Shown here piece by piece: positions 50,600 through 62,172 of a stretch of DNA of 64,000 bases. This DNA comes from Leptodontidium sp. MPI-SDFR-AT-0119 (taxonomy: Eukaryota; Ascomycota; Leotiomycetes; Helotiales; Leptodontidiaceae). Numbering within the stretch: the first letter of the stretch is position 1; each line of letters opens with the position of its first letter. The stretch covers positions 186,001-250,000 of the forward strand of contig JAHLEZ010000006.1 of the NCBI GenBank assembly GCA_020726505.1, in the 5' to 3' direction. The position numbers were made by a program, and so were the translations under genes. The notes below the pieces were generated by a model. The model did no database searches. It was not told where the DNA came from and saw only the letters and a list, made by a program, of their open reading frames with translations.

Positions 50600-51561
50600 T
50601 CCGTCTACTATGGAGACTGCTGAGATGTCTTTCGGAGGGGGGCTCTTGGATAGTCTTCCGCCTGTGACGCGCCGAGTTAGCTTGCGCAACGTTGGGCCAA
50701 TGTGCTTCTCCATCATGACAACTAAAGTACCGTCGAGATCGCAGGAAAACACCAAGATCAAGGCATGGCATAGACACCAGGGCCATATCGTGTCCCGACG
50801 GAGAGCTCATAGGAGAGGAAGGAGCTGGAGTCTGCCTACCTAGAAGGGCTGGCGCAAAGTTTGAAGCAGCGTCGTTCGTTCCTGCAACGCAATGTCTGGA
50901 AATCCGTAGGAAGTCGTGAAAGAATCAAGTGGCGCGCGTCTCGGAGTATGCGAGCAGCCGTAGTACCAGCAAGTAATTAATTCGCAGCCGTGGTTTTGGT
51001 GTGGGGTGGTGTACCGCGGGCAGATGGAGTGAAGATGTTGCTGGTGGTCGTTTGTTGATTGTCGCGCCGAAGTGGAAATTCTGGGTTGGTCGTCACCACG
51101 ACGACCCCCTGCAGGAACCTGACCCCTGACTGTCTGCCGGCTTTTTACTGCCTCACTGTAAATCGCAACGCAACACAGCACTGCAAGGCGGCGAGGCCAG
51201 TCTTGTCACTTTCCTGCCCTCCCCTCCCCTCCTCACCATGGTAATGCATCGCAACGCTCACACTCAACACCAAGAGATTGATACTCTGATCCGAAGAATC
51301 CCATATACCCCTCAACTCGCCTGCTTGGAGATCGGACCTGTCTGAGCTTGGCAAGCCGCACTACATTGCTGCGCAGCACGCGGGGCGGTGTCAAAGCAAA
51401 GGAACGCTGTTACACTGCAATTTTTTGAGATAAACACTACCTACTTCACCATTCGCAATCGCAACCACTCGACGTTGGCGGCCAGGCGCGTTGCCTCGGG
51501 ACCCAGAAACACCCAGAGTGGTCTGGATGTTCATGTGTCATCTCTCACGATTGCGATCACC
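50600..51561. other. divergent promoter shared by the TOG polymerase and PAC1
   Basis: 962 bp between two divergent start codons. The half near PAC1 has CAACGCAACACAGCACTGC and CCCCTCCCCTCC sequences. No other gene is supported. Confidence 0.4.
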
Positions 51562-53051
51562 ATGACCCAGATCCTGACGTCGCGGCAGGCGGAGGAGCTG
51601 TAAGAATTTCGACGGGCATAGGAATCTACGAGCGCTGCTAACCCTTCCATAGACACAAGTCGATTATAGCATACCTCTCCTCCAAAAATCTCACAAGTAG
51701 TGCCGCGGCGTTGAGGGAAGAATTAAGTATTGGAGACACCTTCGACGCTGCGACAAGCAAGAAATACGAGGGCCTGTTGGAGAAAAAATGGACGAGCGTG
51801 GTTCGACTGCAGAAGAAGGTCCGAGGAGTTCTACGAGTTCTCTAGAAGAATAATCGCTGATTCAATCTACTACAGATAATGGACCTGGAATCAAGGAATG
51901 CGAGTTTACAAACCGAAATAGATTCTGCGACACCGACTTCACTTTCGAGACGGAATCAAGACCCAAAACAATGGTTACCTCGATCGCCAGCCAGGCATAC
52001 CCTTCAATCGCACAGAGAACCCATAACATGCGTTGCCTTTCATCCTGTGTTTTCGTCACTTGCGTCTGGATCTGAGGATAGCACAATCAAAATATGGGAC
52101 TGGGAACTGGGTGAGCTAGAGAGGACGGTGAAGGGCCATACGAAAGCGGTGCATGATGTCGATTTTGGCGGACCAAGAGGGGGCACACTACTGGCGTCAT
52201 GTTCAAGTGATCTCACGATCAAACTTTGGGATCCTAGCGACGAGTACAAAAACATAAGAACGCTTCCCGGCCACGACCACACGGTTTCGGCAGTACGGTT
52301 CGTACCTAGCGGCGCTGCGGGGTCTCCATCCTCTGGAAATCTGCTTGTTTCAGCTAGTCGAGACAAGTCATTGCGAGTATGGGACGTGTCAACGGGATAT
52401 TGTGTGAAAACTATTCGAGGGCATGCAGACTGGGTTCGAGACGTTTCTCCTTCATACGATGGACGATTTCTACTATCAACCGGAAACGATCAAACAGCAC
52501 GGATATGGGATGCTTCTTCTGGCGAACCAAAAGCTACATTGTTGGGCCATGAACATGTGGTAGAATGCTGTGTATTTGCGCCGCCAGCGAGTTATGCCAA
52601 CCTGGCAAAATTAGCAGGATTGAAGAAACCACCCCCTGCAAGCAGCTCAGCCGAGTTTGTGGCGACTGGATCAAGAGACAAGAGCATACGGATTTGGGAT
52701 GCTCGAGGAACACTGGTCAAGACGCTTATAGGGCATGATAATTGGGTTCGCGGGCTAGTCTTCCATCCAGGAGGGAGATACTTACTGAGTGTCGCCGACG
52801 ACAAAACGTTACGATGTTGGGATCTCGAGCAAGAAGGGAAGCTGGTCAAGTCGTTAGACGAGGCTCACGGGCATTTCGTCAGCTGCATTCGATGGGCACC
52901 CGGGTTGGTGAAAGATGTTCCAGCAACCAATGGAGTGAACGGGACACCTAACGGAGCATCCAAGAAGGATGAACCAGCTACGAATGTCAGTATACGGTGC
53001 GTGATTGCCACAGGGAGTGTAGATTTGAATGTGCGAGTTTTCGCATCATGA
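51562..53051 (+). CDS. PAC1: PAC1/NudF, LIS1 homologue regulating dynein
   Basis: Binds the dynein motor and is needed for nuclear movement in hyphae. Exons 51562-51599, 51653-51818 and 51876-53051 (459 aa); introns 53 and 57 nt. The short first exon gives [12 protein letters not shown], followed by [21 protein letters not shown]: the LisH dimerisation motif (about 6-42). The coiled coil is near 60-88 ([18 protein letters not shown]). Seven WD40 blades fill 105-459, with clear WD ends such as [71 protein letters not shown] and [14 protein letters not shown]. Length matches family members (about 450-470 aa), and the insert [13 protein letters not shown] in blade 5 is also a fungal feature. The gene appears intact. 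It is divergent from the TOG polymerase and tandem with the G-patch gene. Confidence 0.97.
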
Positions 53052-53499
53052 ACATGGAAAGGGCAGTGGCCGGTTGATGAGGTGATGAGGAGTTGAGGAG
53101 TTGGCTGAGACATGGCTCATTCCAAGATATGGCTATGGTTGGCTACGAATATATCACGAACGTTATGCTTAGCATGTACAGGAGACCTTGCTTCTTTCAT
53201 GACCAATAATGAAGTCAATTTGACTGTTGAGTTGTTTGAGATCTTATTTACTTGCACAAGGTGATAACGTCGAATACCCTGCACTTGTGTTGTACAGACA
53301 AGAAACCACTAAATCAACCTACTGAATTGAGCGCCTGTAGTACTTCTAGCCTTCCAGATCTCCAACATCGCAGGTGTGGCTGAACCTGCATAGACACGTG
53401 ACATCGAAACTAAAACTGTGGCGCTAAATTTATATCGCGACAAGTAAAGCAGGCAGCCTCACATCGTCCTTGTTGACGAAATTACCTCCAAACACAACC
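53052..53499. other. intergenic, 450 bp
   Basis: 3' flank of PAC1 and promoter of the G-patch gene, both on the plus strand. No additional feature was recognised. Confidence 0.35.
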
Positions 53500-56247
53500 A
53501 TGTCTTCCATGCACGCCTTCGCCCACGGCTCCTCGTCCGAGTCATCAGGAGAAGAAGACGACTTCCTCCACCCATCGACCGACCCCAACGCCGACGAATT
53601 CGCAGACTACAACCCACGCAAACGGCGGCGCACCGGTCGCGATGCGAAGGAGAGCGCTGCACTGGGTGTTTTTGGTTCCGAGAGCGAGGACGATGGACCC
53701 GGGAAGCGATGGAAGAAGAAGAGTTTGAGAGGGAAGGGTATGGCGTTCGTTTCAACGGGGCAGCATAAGTTGGATGAGGACGAAGATGAAGATGAGGACG
53801 ACGAGGAGGAAGAGGCAGAAGATGAGAACGTGGATATGGAAGATGTGCAGGAGGATGAACCCGCGGCACCTAGAGGATTGGGATTCGGCGCTGCGAAGGG
53901 ATTGGGTTTCCAGAGTCCTGCGCAGGGGAAGAAGACGTTCACTCCTGCGAAGAGCAGTACGCCTCTAGGGAGAGGATTCGTGCCGTCTTCTGCTGCGATG
54001 CCGATTTTGCAGAATGTGGAAGATGAGGTCTCGACACCTAGGATTGCTAGGCCGAGTGCGTTTTCGACGCCGACGACGAATGGCCGTGGTGGGAAGAAGG
54101 GCCAGGCTGCGCCGGGGGTTAATGCTGGGTCTTTCGCGGCTAGGATGATGGCGAAGATGGGTTACAAAGAGGGAGAGGGTCTGGGAAAGGAAGGCCAGGG
54201 ACGGAGCGGTGTCATTGAAGTTACACTACGGCCTCAAGGTGTTGGTCTAGGTGCTGTGAAGGAGAAGTCAAAGCAGGAAATTGAGGAAGAGAAGCGTCAG
54301 GCCAGGTTAAAGGGCGAGAAATACGAGGACTCAGACGAAGAGAGAAAGAAGCGGCGAAGGAAGCCGAAGACTGGATTAGAAAGTGGAAGCGGTAGCGGAA
54401 TGAGCACGCCTCGAAGAGCAGGAAAACCCAAATTCCGTACCTTGGAGGAGGTACAGAAAGCAGCCCCTGGGTTACAGATTCCGGAAGCTTTCGCGCCGAT
54501 TCTGGATATGACTGCTCCTGGTCAACGATTACTTACAACGACATCTGGACTTCTGACACCAACTGCGGGTGCATTTGAGACTGCTGAGCAGGCAGAGTCA
54601 AAAAAATTGGCTCGACGTGCACAGAATGATCTCTCCGCTTATGTGGAGGAGTGGAAAAATCTAGAGGAGCGTAAAGCTTATGTTGAGATGACTATCGTTC
54701 AGCAACAACAAGAGCTAGACGAGGAACAACGGGAATATGACCGCATGAAGTCGTTCGCAAATACGGTTCAATCTATTTCACAAGCTGTGCGGGACCTTCA
54801 ATGGGATCCCGTGATCGAAGCTCTGATAACAGCAGACAGTCTAGCTGAGCCAGGATCGTCAAAAGCCAGTGAAGAACTATCGAATATTGCTGTAGCTGCA
54901 GTCCATCCATTTCTCAAACAGGCAGTTGAGGGCTGGCAGCCATTGGAGGACCCAAAACTCACTGGTATGGCACCACAGCTTTTCAAGATACGACATATTC
55001 TCGGAGCCTCAACAAATGATGGCAAAGCAATCACCAGTCAGCACTATTTGAAGAACGATGGATCACATCGAATTCATTCTAAGTCAACAACAGCTTATGA
55101 GAGCATGATCTACAAAATAATATTTCCTAAGATTGTCTCGTCAATCAATCAAACGTGGAATGTCCATGACCCTACTCCTCTGCAAACCCTCTTCGAGGTT
55201 TGGGGTGGACTGTTACCTTCGTTTGTTCGCTCTCAGGTTCTCGATCAGGCTGTAGTTGGCAAGCTCAATGGAGCAGTCTCATCTTGGAATCCAAAGAAGC
55301 GGCGTGCTCATGAGTTGCCGCATCTATGGCTATTCCCATGGTTGCAGTATCTACCTCCACATCATGTAGACCCAAAGAGCTCAACTGGTCTTGTCAGCGA
55401 CGTCAAGCGGAAGTTTCGCCATCTCATTGATAACTGGGACTTCCGGAAAGGGGTGGTTCCTGGATTAGAACAATGGCGTGTCGTTCTAGCTCCAAGCCCG
55501 AAAAACGACCACTGGACCCCCTTAATCATGAATCACGTCCTCCCAGTTATGGCACGCTTCCTCAAAAACCCAGAGTACTTCATGGTAGACCCAAACGACC
55601 AATCACCGTACATTAAAACCCTCGAAGGCATACTTGCGTGGAAAGACATCCTCAAACCCCGAGTCCTCGCCCAGGTCATCATCGAGACCGTCTTCCCAAT
55701 GTGGCACAACGTCCTCCATCAATGGCTCACGGTTGTCGGGCCAAACGAAGAAATCGGGCAATGGTTCGAATGGTGGCGCGACTCCGTCTTCCCAGACGAC
55801 ATCAAGAACCTCCCATCCATCCAAGCCGAATTCGACAAGGGCCACGAGATGATCAATGAAGCCCTCGATCTCGGTTCCAAAGCCGCAACACACCTCCCCG
55901 CTCCCACCAAACAAGCACGCATCTCAACCTCACCACCAGCACCGGTCACACCAGCCAAACCGGCTCCAATCGTCGAGGAAATCACTCTCAGACACCGAGT
56001 CGAGGACTGGTGTATTGAAAACGACCTGCAGTTCCTGCCTGAGAAGAAGGTCTTGCATTCTGCAGGCCCGCTGTATAGGATTACCGCGGCGGGCAATGGG
56101 AAGAATGGCACGTTGGCTTATTTTAGAGGTGATGCGCTTATTGCACTGGTGAAGAAGGGGAGCGAGCAGGCGGAATTGAGGATTAATTGGGAGAGTGCGG
56201 ATGCGAGGGATGCATTGCTAGAGATGGCGTGGGGGAATGTGAAGTGA
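53500..56247 (+). CDS. NTR1: G-patch spliceosome disassembly factor (Ntr1/Spp382, TFIP11 family)
   Basis: Nuclear protein that recruits and activates the DEAH helicase Prp43 to release introns and dismantle spliceosomes. Intronless, 915 aa from ATG 53500 (context ACAACCATGTC); the open frame continues a little upstream without an ATG. N-terminal TIP-like region: very acidic with PRKRRRTGRDAK and a D/E run about 90-125. The G-patch lies about 208-253 (ARMMAKMGYKEGEGLGKEGQ ... LRPQGVGLGAV), the helicase-contact motif. A basic segment KKRRRKPKTG follows. Middle to C-terminal part is a GCFC/TFIP11-type helical domain, with YVEEWKNLEERKAYVEM, TLFEVWGGLLPSFV, LWLFPWLQYLPPH and VLPVMARFLKNPEYF. The C-terminus has LRHRVEDWCIENDLQFLPEK, usual for the family. 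The lack of introns is unusual beside its neighbours but not odd for a long fungal gene. Confidence 0.94.
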   Translation: MSSMHAFAHGSSSESSGEEDDFLHPSTDPNADEFADYNPRKRRRTGRDAKESAALGVFGSESEDDGPGKRWKKKSLRGKGMAFVSTGQHKLDEDEDEDEDDEEEEAEDENVDMEDVQEDEPAAPRGLGFGAAKGLGFQSPAQGKKTFTPAKSSTPLGRGFVPSSAAMPILQNVEDEVSTPRIARPSAFSTPTTNGRGGKKGQAAPGVNAGSFAARMMAKMGYKEGEGLGKEGQGRSGVIEVTLRPQGVGLGAVKEKSKQEIEEEKRQARLKGEKYEDSDEERKKRRRKPKTGLESGSGSGMSTPRRAGKPKFRTLEEVQKAAPGLQIPEAFAPILDMTAPGQRLLTTTSGLLTPTAGAFETAEQAESKKLARRAQNDLSAYVEEWKNLEERKAYVEMTIVQQQQELDEEQREYDRMKSFANTVQSISQAVRDLQWDPVIEALITADSLAEPGSSKASEELSNIAVAAVHPFLKQAVEGWQPLEDPKLTGMAPQLFKIRHILGASTNDGKAITSQHYLKNDGSHRIHSKSTTAYESMIYKIIFPKIVSSINQTWNVHDPTPLQTLFEVWGGLLPSFVRSQVLDQAVVGKLNGAVSSWNPKKRRAHELPHLWLFPWLQYLPPHHVDPKSSTGLVSDVKRKFRHLIDNWDFRKGVVPGLEQWRVVLAPSPKNDHWTPLIMNHVLPVMARFLKNPEYFMVDPNDQSPYIKTLEGILAWKDILKPRVLAQVIIETVFPMWHNVLHQWLTVVGPNEEIGQWFEWWRDSVFPDDIKNLPSIQAEFDKGHEMINEALDLGSKAATHLPAPTKQARISTSPPAPVTPAKPAPIVEEITLRHRVEDWCIENDLQFLPEKKVLHSAGPLYRITAAGNGKNGTLAYFRGDALIALVKKGSEQAELRINWESADARDALLEMAWGNVK

Positions 56248-57174
56248 TATTGCTTGCTAAGCACAGAGAATGTAGGATGCAGAATGGGACATACCAGATA
56301 TCAGATCATTTCGAGGCTCGCAGGTACATTGTCCGATGATTACTTAGTTGCTGTACCCGTCCTGTTCCCGTTCCTGTTCCTGATGTAAGTAAGATCTTAC
56401 GACGGATGTGGCATCGGCGCTCTCGCTTTGTTCCTGCAAGCTGTGCGTCTCGCTACGCAGGGACGGGCGTTACCTACATGCGAGTACCGGGAGAAAACCC
56501 TCATGCGAGTATGAAACAAAAGCGGAAACACGAGTAAGTGGCTGCTTTGTCAGATTTACACTATGTATAGGTGATTGGTGCGACTATTGAAGTACGAGTA
56601 CGTGGAAGACTGACTGACTACCGCGGAAGGAGGTGAGAGTGAGTGCATCTGGGTAATTCCCCCTCCCCCGTGGTGAGACAAAATGTAGGTACTTCGAGTT
56701 TAAGCGCCTAAAAATTTGTGAATCTGTGTAAATTTCTATTCTTAAACTCGAACAATTCCCCCGCTCAGTGCGCAAAATTCAGTGAGTTCTTGGGGCCAAA
56801 TTTTCTTCCTGTTCAACGTATTAGGTGTGAGTATCTATCGTTTTGTTAATGCACAGCCTGATCGTGGCGTTTTGTGGTCAGCCGCAGGATGTCGCCTGCC
56901 ACAGACGCATCGCCAGGCTCCCATTGTTTCGACCTCATTTTCCTCTTAGCTACGTGGCATGCTTTAAACCACAAAACCCTCTGTACTTCAAGTTGCGCGA
57001 TTCCGACATCTCTGTACTCTACGGGAGAATACGATGTGCTTAGCGTCATCCCTCAAACTCCGTTGTCAAGTTCTCTTTCTAAGCTCAAGCCGCGATAGCC
57101 TCGCGATGCTCAAAGCGTCGATTCTTTTGCGATCTGGACTGATTTGAAACTCTTACTGTTCTATTTAAACCGTC
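56248..57174. other. intergenic, 0.9 kb, upstream of the NLR gene
   Basis: 3' flank of the G-patch gene and promoter of the NLR. A TATTTAAA motif lies about 13 nt before the NLR start (57161-57168), too close for a TATA box. GTTCCCGTTCCTGTTCC repeats occur near 56362-56380. No gene is seen. Confidence 0.35.
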
Positions 57175-60149
57175 ATGGCAGACCCATTCGGCACTGGAGC
57201 CGGGATCGTCGGTGTTATCGGTCTGGCTATCCAGATCACGCAGGTCGTCGTCCAATTTGGGATAGACTGGAAAGATGCGCCGGTGAATGTAAAGATATTT
57301 ATGGCGGAGCTTGGGACTTTAAAGACTGTCTTATCAGAGACAAACACCAACATCATTCTCAATCCCGACTTTGCAGCTGCCTTTCAGAACCGACCTTCTT
57401 TGCTACTTTCGCAGCTGGGACCCAAAGCGTCTTTAACAACGGACACAAATCTAATCCTAGAAATCTGCCGAAGAGAGCTGGATTCGATGTTGCAAGAGCT
57501 AAAGAAGAGAGGGCAAGGTCATCGACTAGGCTGGGAGAGATTGAAAGGAGCTTTCCTAGCGAAGGGTGCTCGAGATTCTGTGGAGAACCTCTGTCGGCAG
57601 TGTCAAACTCTGAACAATATGCTCTCGATTGACGCGGCGGTGCTCGGAGCAACCACGTACAAAGAGGTCAGAGAGGCAAGGAAAGAACAACAAGAGATTT
57701 CCTTGGCGATCAGAGGTGGCGTAGACGAGTCCAACCGGCGACAAGAGAATCAAGAGCAGCAGCATGAGCGGCAGACCATTCTTCAGTGGCTTACCCCAGT
57801 CGACTATGCTGCTCAGCAGAGCGATTTTATTGGTCGACGGCAAGAAGGAACTGGCCGATGGCTTCTAGATTCAGCAAAATTCAAGGCATGGCTGGAAACC
57901 GACAAACAGGTGTTGTTCTGTCCAGGAATTCCAGGAGCAGGAAAGACCATTCTCACATCAGTTGTTGTCGAGCATCTTACCACTCGCTTCCGCAATGATA
58001 AAAGCGTTGGAATTGCATACCTATATTGCAACTTCCGGCGACAACATGAGCAAAAGCCAGAAGACTTGATCACAAGTTTATTGAAACAGCTTCTCCAGAA
58101 ACTTTCCTCCATACCGGACAGTGTGAAGATTCTCTACAACCAACACAATGACAAACAGACACGACCCTCACTTGACGAGATGTTAAAGATGCTGGAATCT
58201 GCCATTGCCATATTTTCAAGGGTTTACATTATTGTCGATGCATTAGATGAATGCCAACTGTCCGGTGGATGTCGACCGAGATTCTTATCAAGTGTCCTTA
58301 GTCTTCAAGCTAGGACGGGAGCAAGACTTTTCGCAACCTCTCGACCAATCCCGGATATAGAGAAGACATTCAAGAATTGTCTTTCACTTGAAATCCTTGC
58401 TAGCGACGAAGATATACAGACATATTTGAATGGTCACATGTCGCAGCTCCCAACATTTGTCTTAAATAAACCAAAGCTGCAAGAGGAAATCGTAACGGAG
58501 ATTGTAATGGCCGTTAAGGGAATGTAGGTATCTTGCTAACTTTAGAGACGAGATTCTTTTGCTAACGCAGCGTAAGGTTTCTCTTAGCACAGCTCTACCT
58601 TGGCTCGCTTGAGGACAAAACAACAGTAAAAGCTATGAAGGCTGCATTAAAGCAGGTGCAGAAGAAATCTCAAGGGGCTAGCGATGATGAGAAGCTCGAA
58701 GTCCTATCTTCGGCATATGAGCAAGCAATGGAGAGAATCAACGGGCAGCAGGCAGGCTTTCAGGTGCTAGCTAAGAGTGTGCTGTCATGGATCACCTGCG
58801 CAAAGAGGCCGCTTATTATGTCTGAAATTCAACACGCCATTGCAGTGGAAGTTGGTGAGGCAGAGCTCGACGAAGACAATCTCCCGGAAATCGAAGACAT
58901 GGTGTCGGTATGTGCTGGATTAGTGACAGTCGACGAGGAAAGCGGGATTATTCGATTAGTCCATTACACGACGCAAGAATACTTCGAGCGAACGCAAAGT
59001 CAATGGTTCCCTAATGCGCAGGCCAATATCACGACAATCTGCGTTACTTACCTCTCATTTGACGAGTTCGAGAGTGGAATTTGCCGGAATGATGACGAGT
59101 TTGAGAAGCGGCTTCAATTAAACAAGCTGTACGACTACGCAGCACATAATTGGGGACATCATGCTCGAGAGGCTTCAACTTTATGTCAAGGTATTACAGA
59201 GTTTCTGCAAAAACAAGCCCACGTCGAGGCATCAAGTCAAGCGCTTATAGCCGTTAAGAAGTGGTCTGAGCACAAAGAATACAGTCAAAAAAATTTCAAG
59301 CAAATGACTGGCCTACACTTAGGCGCATATTTTGGCGTTCAGGTCATTGTCCAGCTACTACTCGAGAAGGGGGCCGCCGTCGATGCGGCTGATAGCAACG
59401 AAAGGACGCCACTATATCATGCCTCAGCCGAAGGGCACATTGAGATCGTCCAGTTGCTGCTCGAAAAAGGGGCCGCTATTAATACGGCTAATAGTAATAA
59501 AGAAACGCCACTACGCTGTGCCTCAGCCGGAGGGCACGTTGAGGTTGTCCAATTACTACTCGAGAAGGGGGCTGCCGTCGATGCGGCTGACAGATACGAA
59601 GGGACGCCACTACGATGTGCCTCAGCCGGAGGGCACGTTGAGGTTGTCCAATTACTACTCGAGAAAGGGGCCGCCGTCGATGCGGCTAACAGATACGGAG
59701 GGACGCCACTACATTATGCCTCAGCCGGAGGGCACGTTGAGGTTGTCCAATTACTACTCGAGAAGGGGGCTGCTGTTGATGCGGCTGACAGACACGGAGG
59801 GACGCCACTACGCTGTGCCTCAGCCGCAGGGCACATCGAGATCGTCCAACTACTACTTGAAAAAGGGGCTGCTGTTGATGCGGCTGACAGACACGGAGGG
59901 ACGCCACTACGCTGTGCCTCAGCCGCAGGGCACATCGAGATCGTCCAACTACTACTTGAAAAAGGGGCCGCTATTAATGTAGCCAATAGTGATAAAGAAA
60001 CGCCACTACACTGGGCCTTAACCGAAGGGCACGTTGAGGTCGTCCGGCTACTGCTTGAGAAGGGGGCCGCCATTAATACGACTGCGAGCTACGGAAGGAC
60101 ACCACTATACCAGGCTTCTAATGGCAAGCATTTCGATATCTCCAAGTAA
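57175..60149 (+). CDS. NACHT-ankyrin NLR (STAND NTPase), fungal non-self recognition type
   Basis: Exons 57175-58523 and 58571-60149 (975 aa), joined by a 47-nt intron (GTAGGT, GCTAAC, CGCAG) that yields [17 protein letters not shown]-terminal helical domain about 1-190 beginning [18 protein letters not shown], similar to the HeLo-like/SesA-type domains heading fungal STAND proteins, which often execute cell death (exact class uncertain). [24 protein letters not shown], Walker A GIPGAGKT (251-258), Walker [11 protein letters not shown] (about 347-356), sensor-like RLFATSRP. A winged-helix/spacer region follows ([29 protein letters not shown]). The C-terminus holds eight full 33-residue ankyrin repeats and a partial ninth, the presumed ligand sensor. 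Switch-like NTPase activation on ligand binding is known for the family; ligand and partner are unknown here. No effector gene adjoins. Confidence 0.93.
59307..60146 (+). repeat. 99-nt ankyrin-coding tandem repeats, eight plus a partial unit
   Basis: Units begin at 59307, 59406, 59505, 59604, 59703, 59802, 59901, 60000 and 60099, exactly 99 nt apart. Units at 59802 and 59901 are identical in DNA for about the first 70 nt, and the end of the unit at 59703 matches the end of the next. Differences gather right after TPL (YH, RC, HY, HW, YQ) and at the inter-repeat turn (SNER, SNKE, RYEG, RYGG, RHGG, SDKE, SYGR). This indicates recent duplication or conversion. Confidence 0.93.
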
Positions 60150-61172
60150 TTATATTCTTTATATTTTCATAACTTTGGTAAAGAGGGGCTTGGGGGAGCA
60201 GTTGTTTATTTATTATACATGAGTGTTAAAACGATTTAGCGTGATTTCTAAGCATGGAATCTGGCAGATTCTAGCAGATTCGCTTTACTTTTTCCCAAGT
60301 GCCCCGAAATTTAAAGAGGATATAATAATCGTGATTAAGTAGGGGAAACAGCGGAAGCGGCGATTCGTGTTAATAGTATAATCAGATATAGTTTTTTTCT
60401 TATTACTAAGGTGACCCCTACAGGAAAAATAGTTAAAGAAGGTGATATATTAATAACAACTTCGTAGACTTACTAAGAAAAAAGTTATGATTGCTGAACT
60501 ATAGATCTGTCTCGTGACGGGGTGTGTCGGGACGCAGGGATAAACGTTAGTCTCGATTGAGGGTTTGTTCCGCTCTCAATCCCAAGTAGATAGAATAAGC
60601 ACTCCACCACGGGCGGCCCGTACACTTGCCCCTATTCGGACTCGGGACAATGACATCAGCGAGGGGTACATTTTTACATAAACCAAACCGAATCGATATT
60701 GTCGCCGGATCGATTTCTTCGGACTTGAGAAGATCAACCTTGCAAAGTACCTACCTACCCAGGTAGGAGATTTTCAATTGATGGCATGACTAATATAACG
60801 AACCTGAAGGAAAGGAAGAATATAAGAATAGAAGAGAAAAGAACTTCGTATGTACAGCATGTGGAGACTATTGGGTTGGTAAGGTAAACAAACCTGGAAC
60901 AGCTGTTGAAGCAAATATTCTCGAGCCGAGCTTTAACCTGCTACTGCAGTAAGAAAGCAGGATGCGGTGGACCTTGACCCCGCACTCACTGACTAGCTAG
61001 GTAGGTACCTCGAGGTATTTACATCACCGCCTGCCTTCTTTCTTCTTGTCTGTCTTCTTCCCTCCTCAACTACTTATATCCTCATCTGAGAACTTCCAAT
61101 TGCTCTACTCTTGAAACCGCCAACCACATCGATCAATAACCTCCAAGCCAATTGCAAACAGCCCATAACAAG
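60150..61172. other. intergenic, AT-rich then mixed, 1.0 kb
   Basis: 60150-60500 is rich in TA and poly-T/A runs, unlike surrounding DNA. 60520-60660 is GC-rich, with a perfect 7-bp hairpin (GATTGAG/CTCAATC, 60555-60581) and a TGTCGGGAC...CTCGGGACA bracket (60525-60649) that slightly recalls a small LTR. From 60700 it is the leader of the DJ-1 gene. No gene is supported. Confidence 0.4.
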
Positions 61173-62172
61173 ATGTCTTCCCAACCCAAAGTCCTCTTCG
61201 TCCTCACCTCCCACGACCAGATGGGTAACACAGGAAAGCCAACTGGATGGTATTTGGTTCGTCTCCTCTCCTGCCCCCTCCCCTCGCCTCACCAAAACCA
61301 CCAAAACACCACCAAAACACCACCAAACTAACCACCTTCTCTCTCACAGCCCGAATTCGCACACCCCTACCACGTCCTCTCTCCCCACGCCCAAATCACA
61401 ATCGCCTCTCCCTCCGGCGGTGCCTCGCCTCTCGACCCTTCATCCGTCGATGCCAGCAAGGAAGATGAGGTCTCTGTCAAGTTCTTGAAGGAGAATGAGA
61501 AGCTTTGGAAGGAGACTGAGAAGTTGGAAAGCTTCATTGGGAGGGTGGGGGAGTTTGAGGCTATTTTCTTTGTGGGTGGTCATGGACGTAAGTTTTTGCT
61601 CTTTTCTTTCTGTGTTGGATATTGTGGATCTGTGAGGGATTTAATATTCCGACCTGTGATTGGGGGTTGGCACTGCTGGGACAATTCTAAGTAGTTGACT
61701 ATATACTAACAATTCACAGCAATGTTCGATCTCGCAACATCCACCACATCTCACAAACTCATCAACGAGTTTGCATCGCAAAACAAGATCGTCTCAGCTG
61801 TCTGCCACGGTCCCGCAGCCCTCGCATTCGTGAAGACTCCAGCCGGATCTTACCTCTTAGACGGACATGCAGTTACTGGATTCTCGACTAGCGAGGAAGA
61901 TGCTGTGCAACTAACCAGCGCGATGCCTTTCATCCTTGAGGATCAGCTGAATGTTGCCAGTGGAGGCAAGTATGAGAAGGCTGGTGCCGATTGGGCTGCG
62001 AATGTTGTTGTTAGTGGGAAGATTATTACTGGTCAGGTGAGTAACCTACCCAAGTTTTTCTTTCTCTTTTGGTGTATTGAGACGAGTGAGTGAATGATGC
62101 TGACTTGTCGAATAGAACCCAGCTTCTGCCTCGGGTGTGGGAGAGGCTATTTTGAAGGCTATTCAGAAGTAA
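61173..62172 (+). CDS. DJ-1/PfpI family protein, Hsp31-like glyoxalase III/chaperone
   Basis: Probable glutathione-independent glyoxalase (methylglyoxal to lactate) and stress chaperone of the Hsp31 class, cytosolic. Exons 61173-61256, 61350-61587, 61720-62036 and 62116-62172 (231 aa); introns 93, 132 and 79 nt. The first intron starts GTTCGT and is C/A-rich. The start reads MSSQPKVLFVLTSHD. Catalytic residues stand at Glu30 (WYLPE, formed across the first junction), Cys136 and His137 in the nucleophile elbow AVCHGPAAL; yeast Hsp31 has Glu30, Cys138 and His139, so spacing agrees closely. FFVGGHGPMFDLA spans the second junction. The C-terminus GEAILKAIQK is typical. Length equals the class norm of about 235 aa. 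Alternatives within the family (protease-like, deglycase claims) cannot be separated by sequence. Confidence 0.94.
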
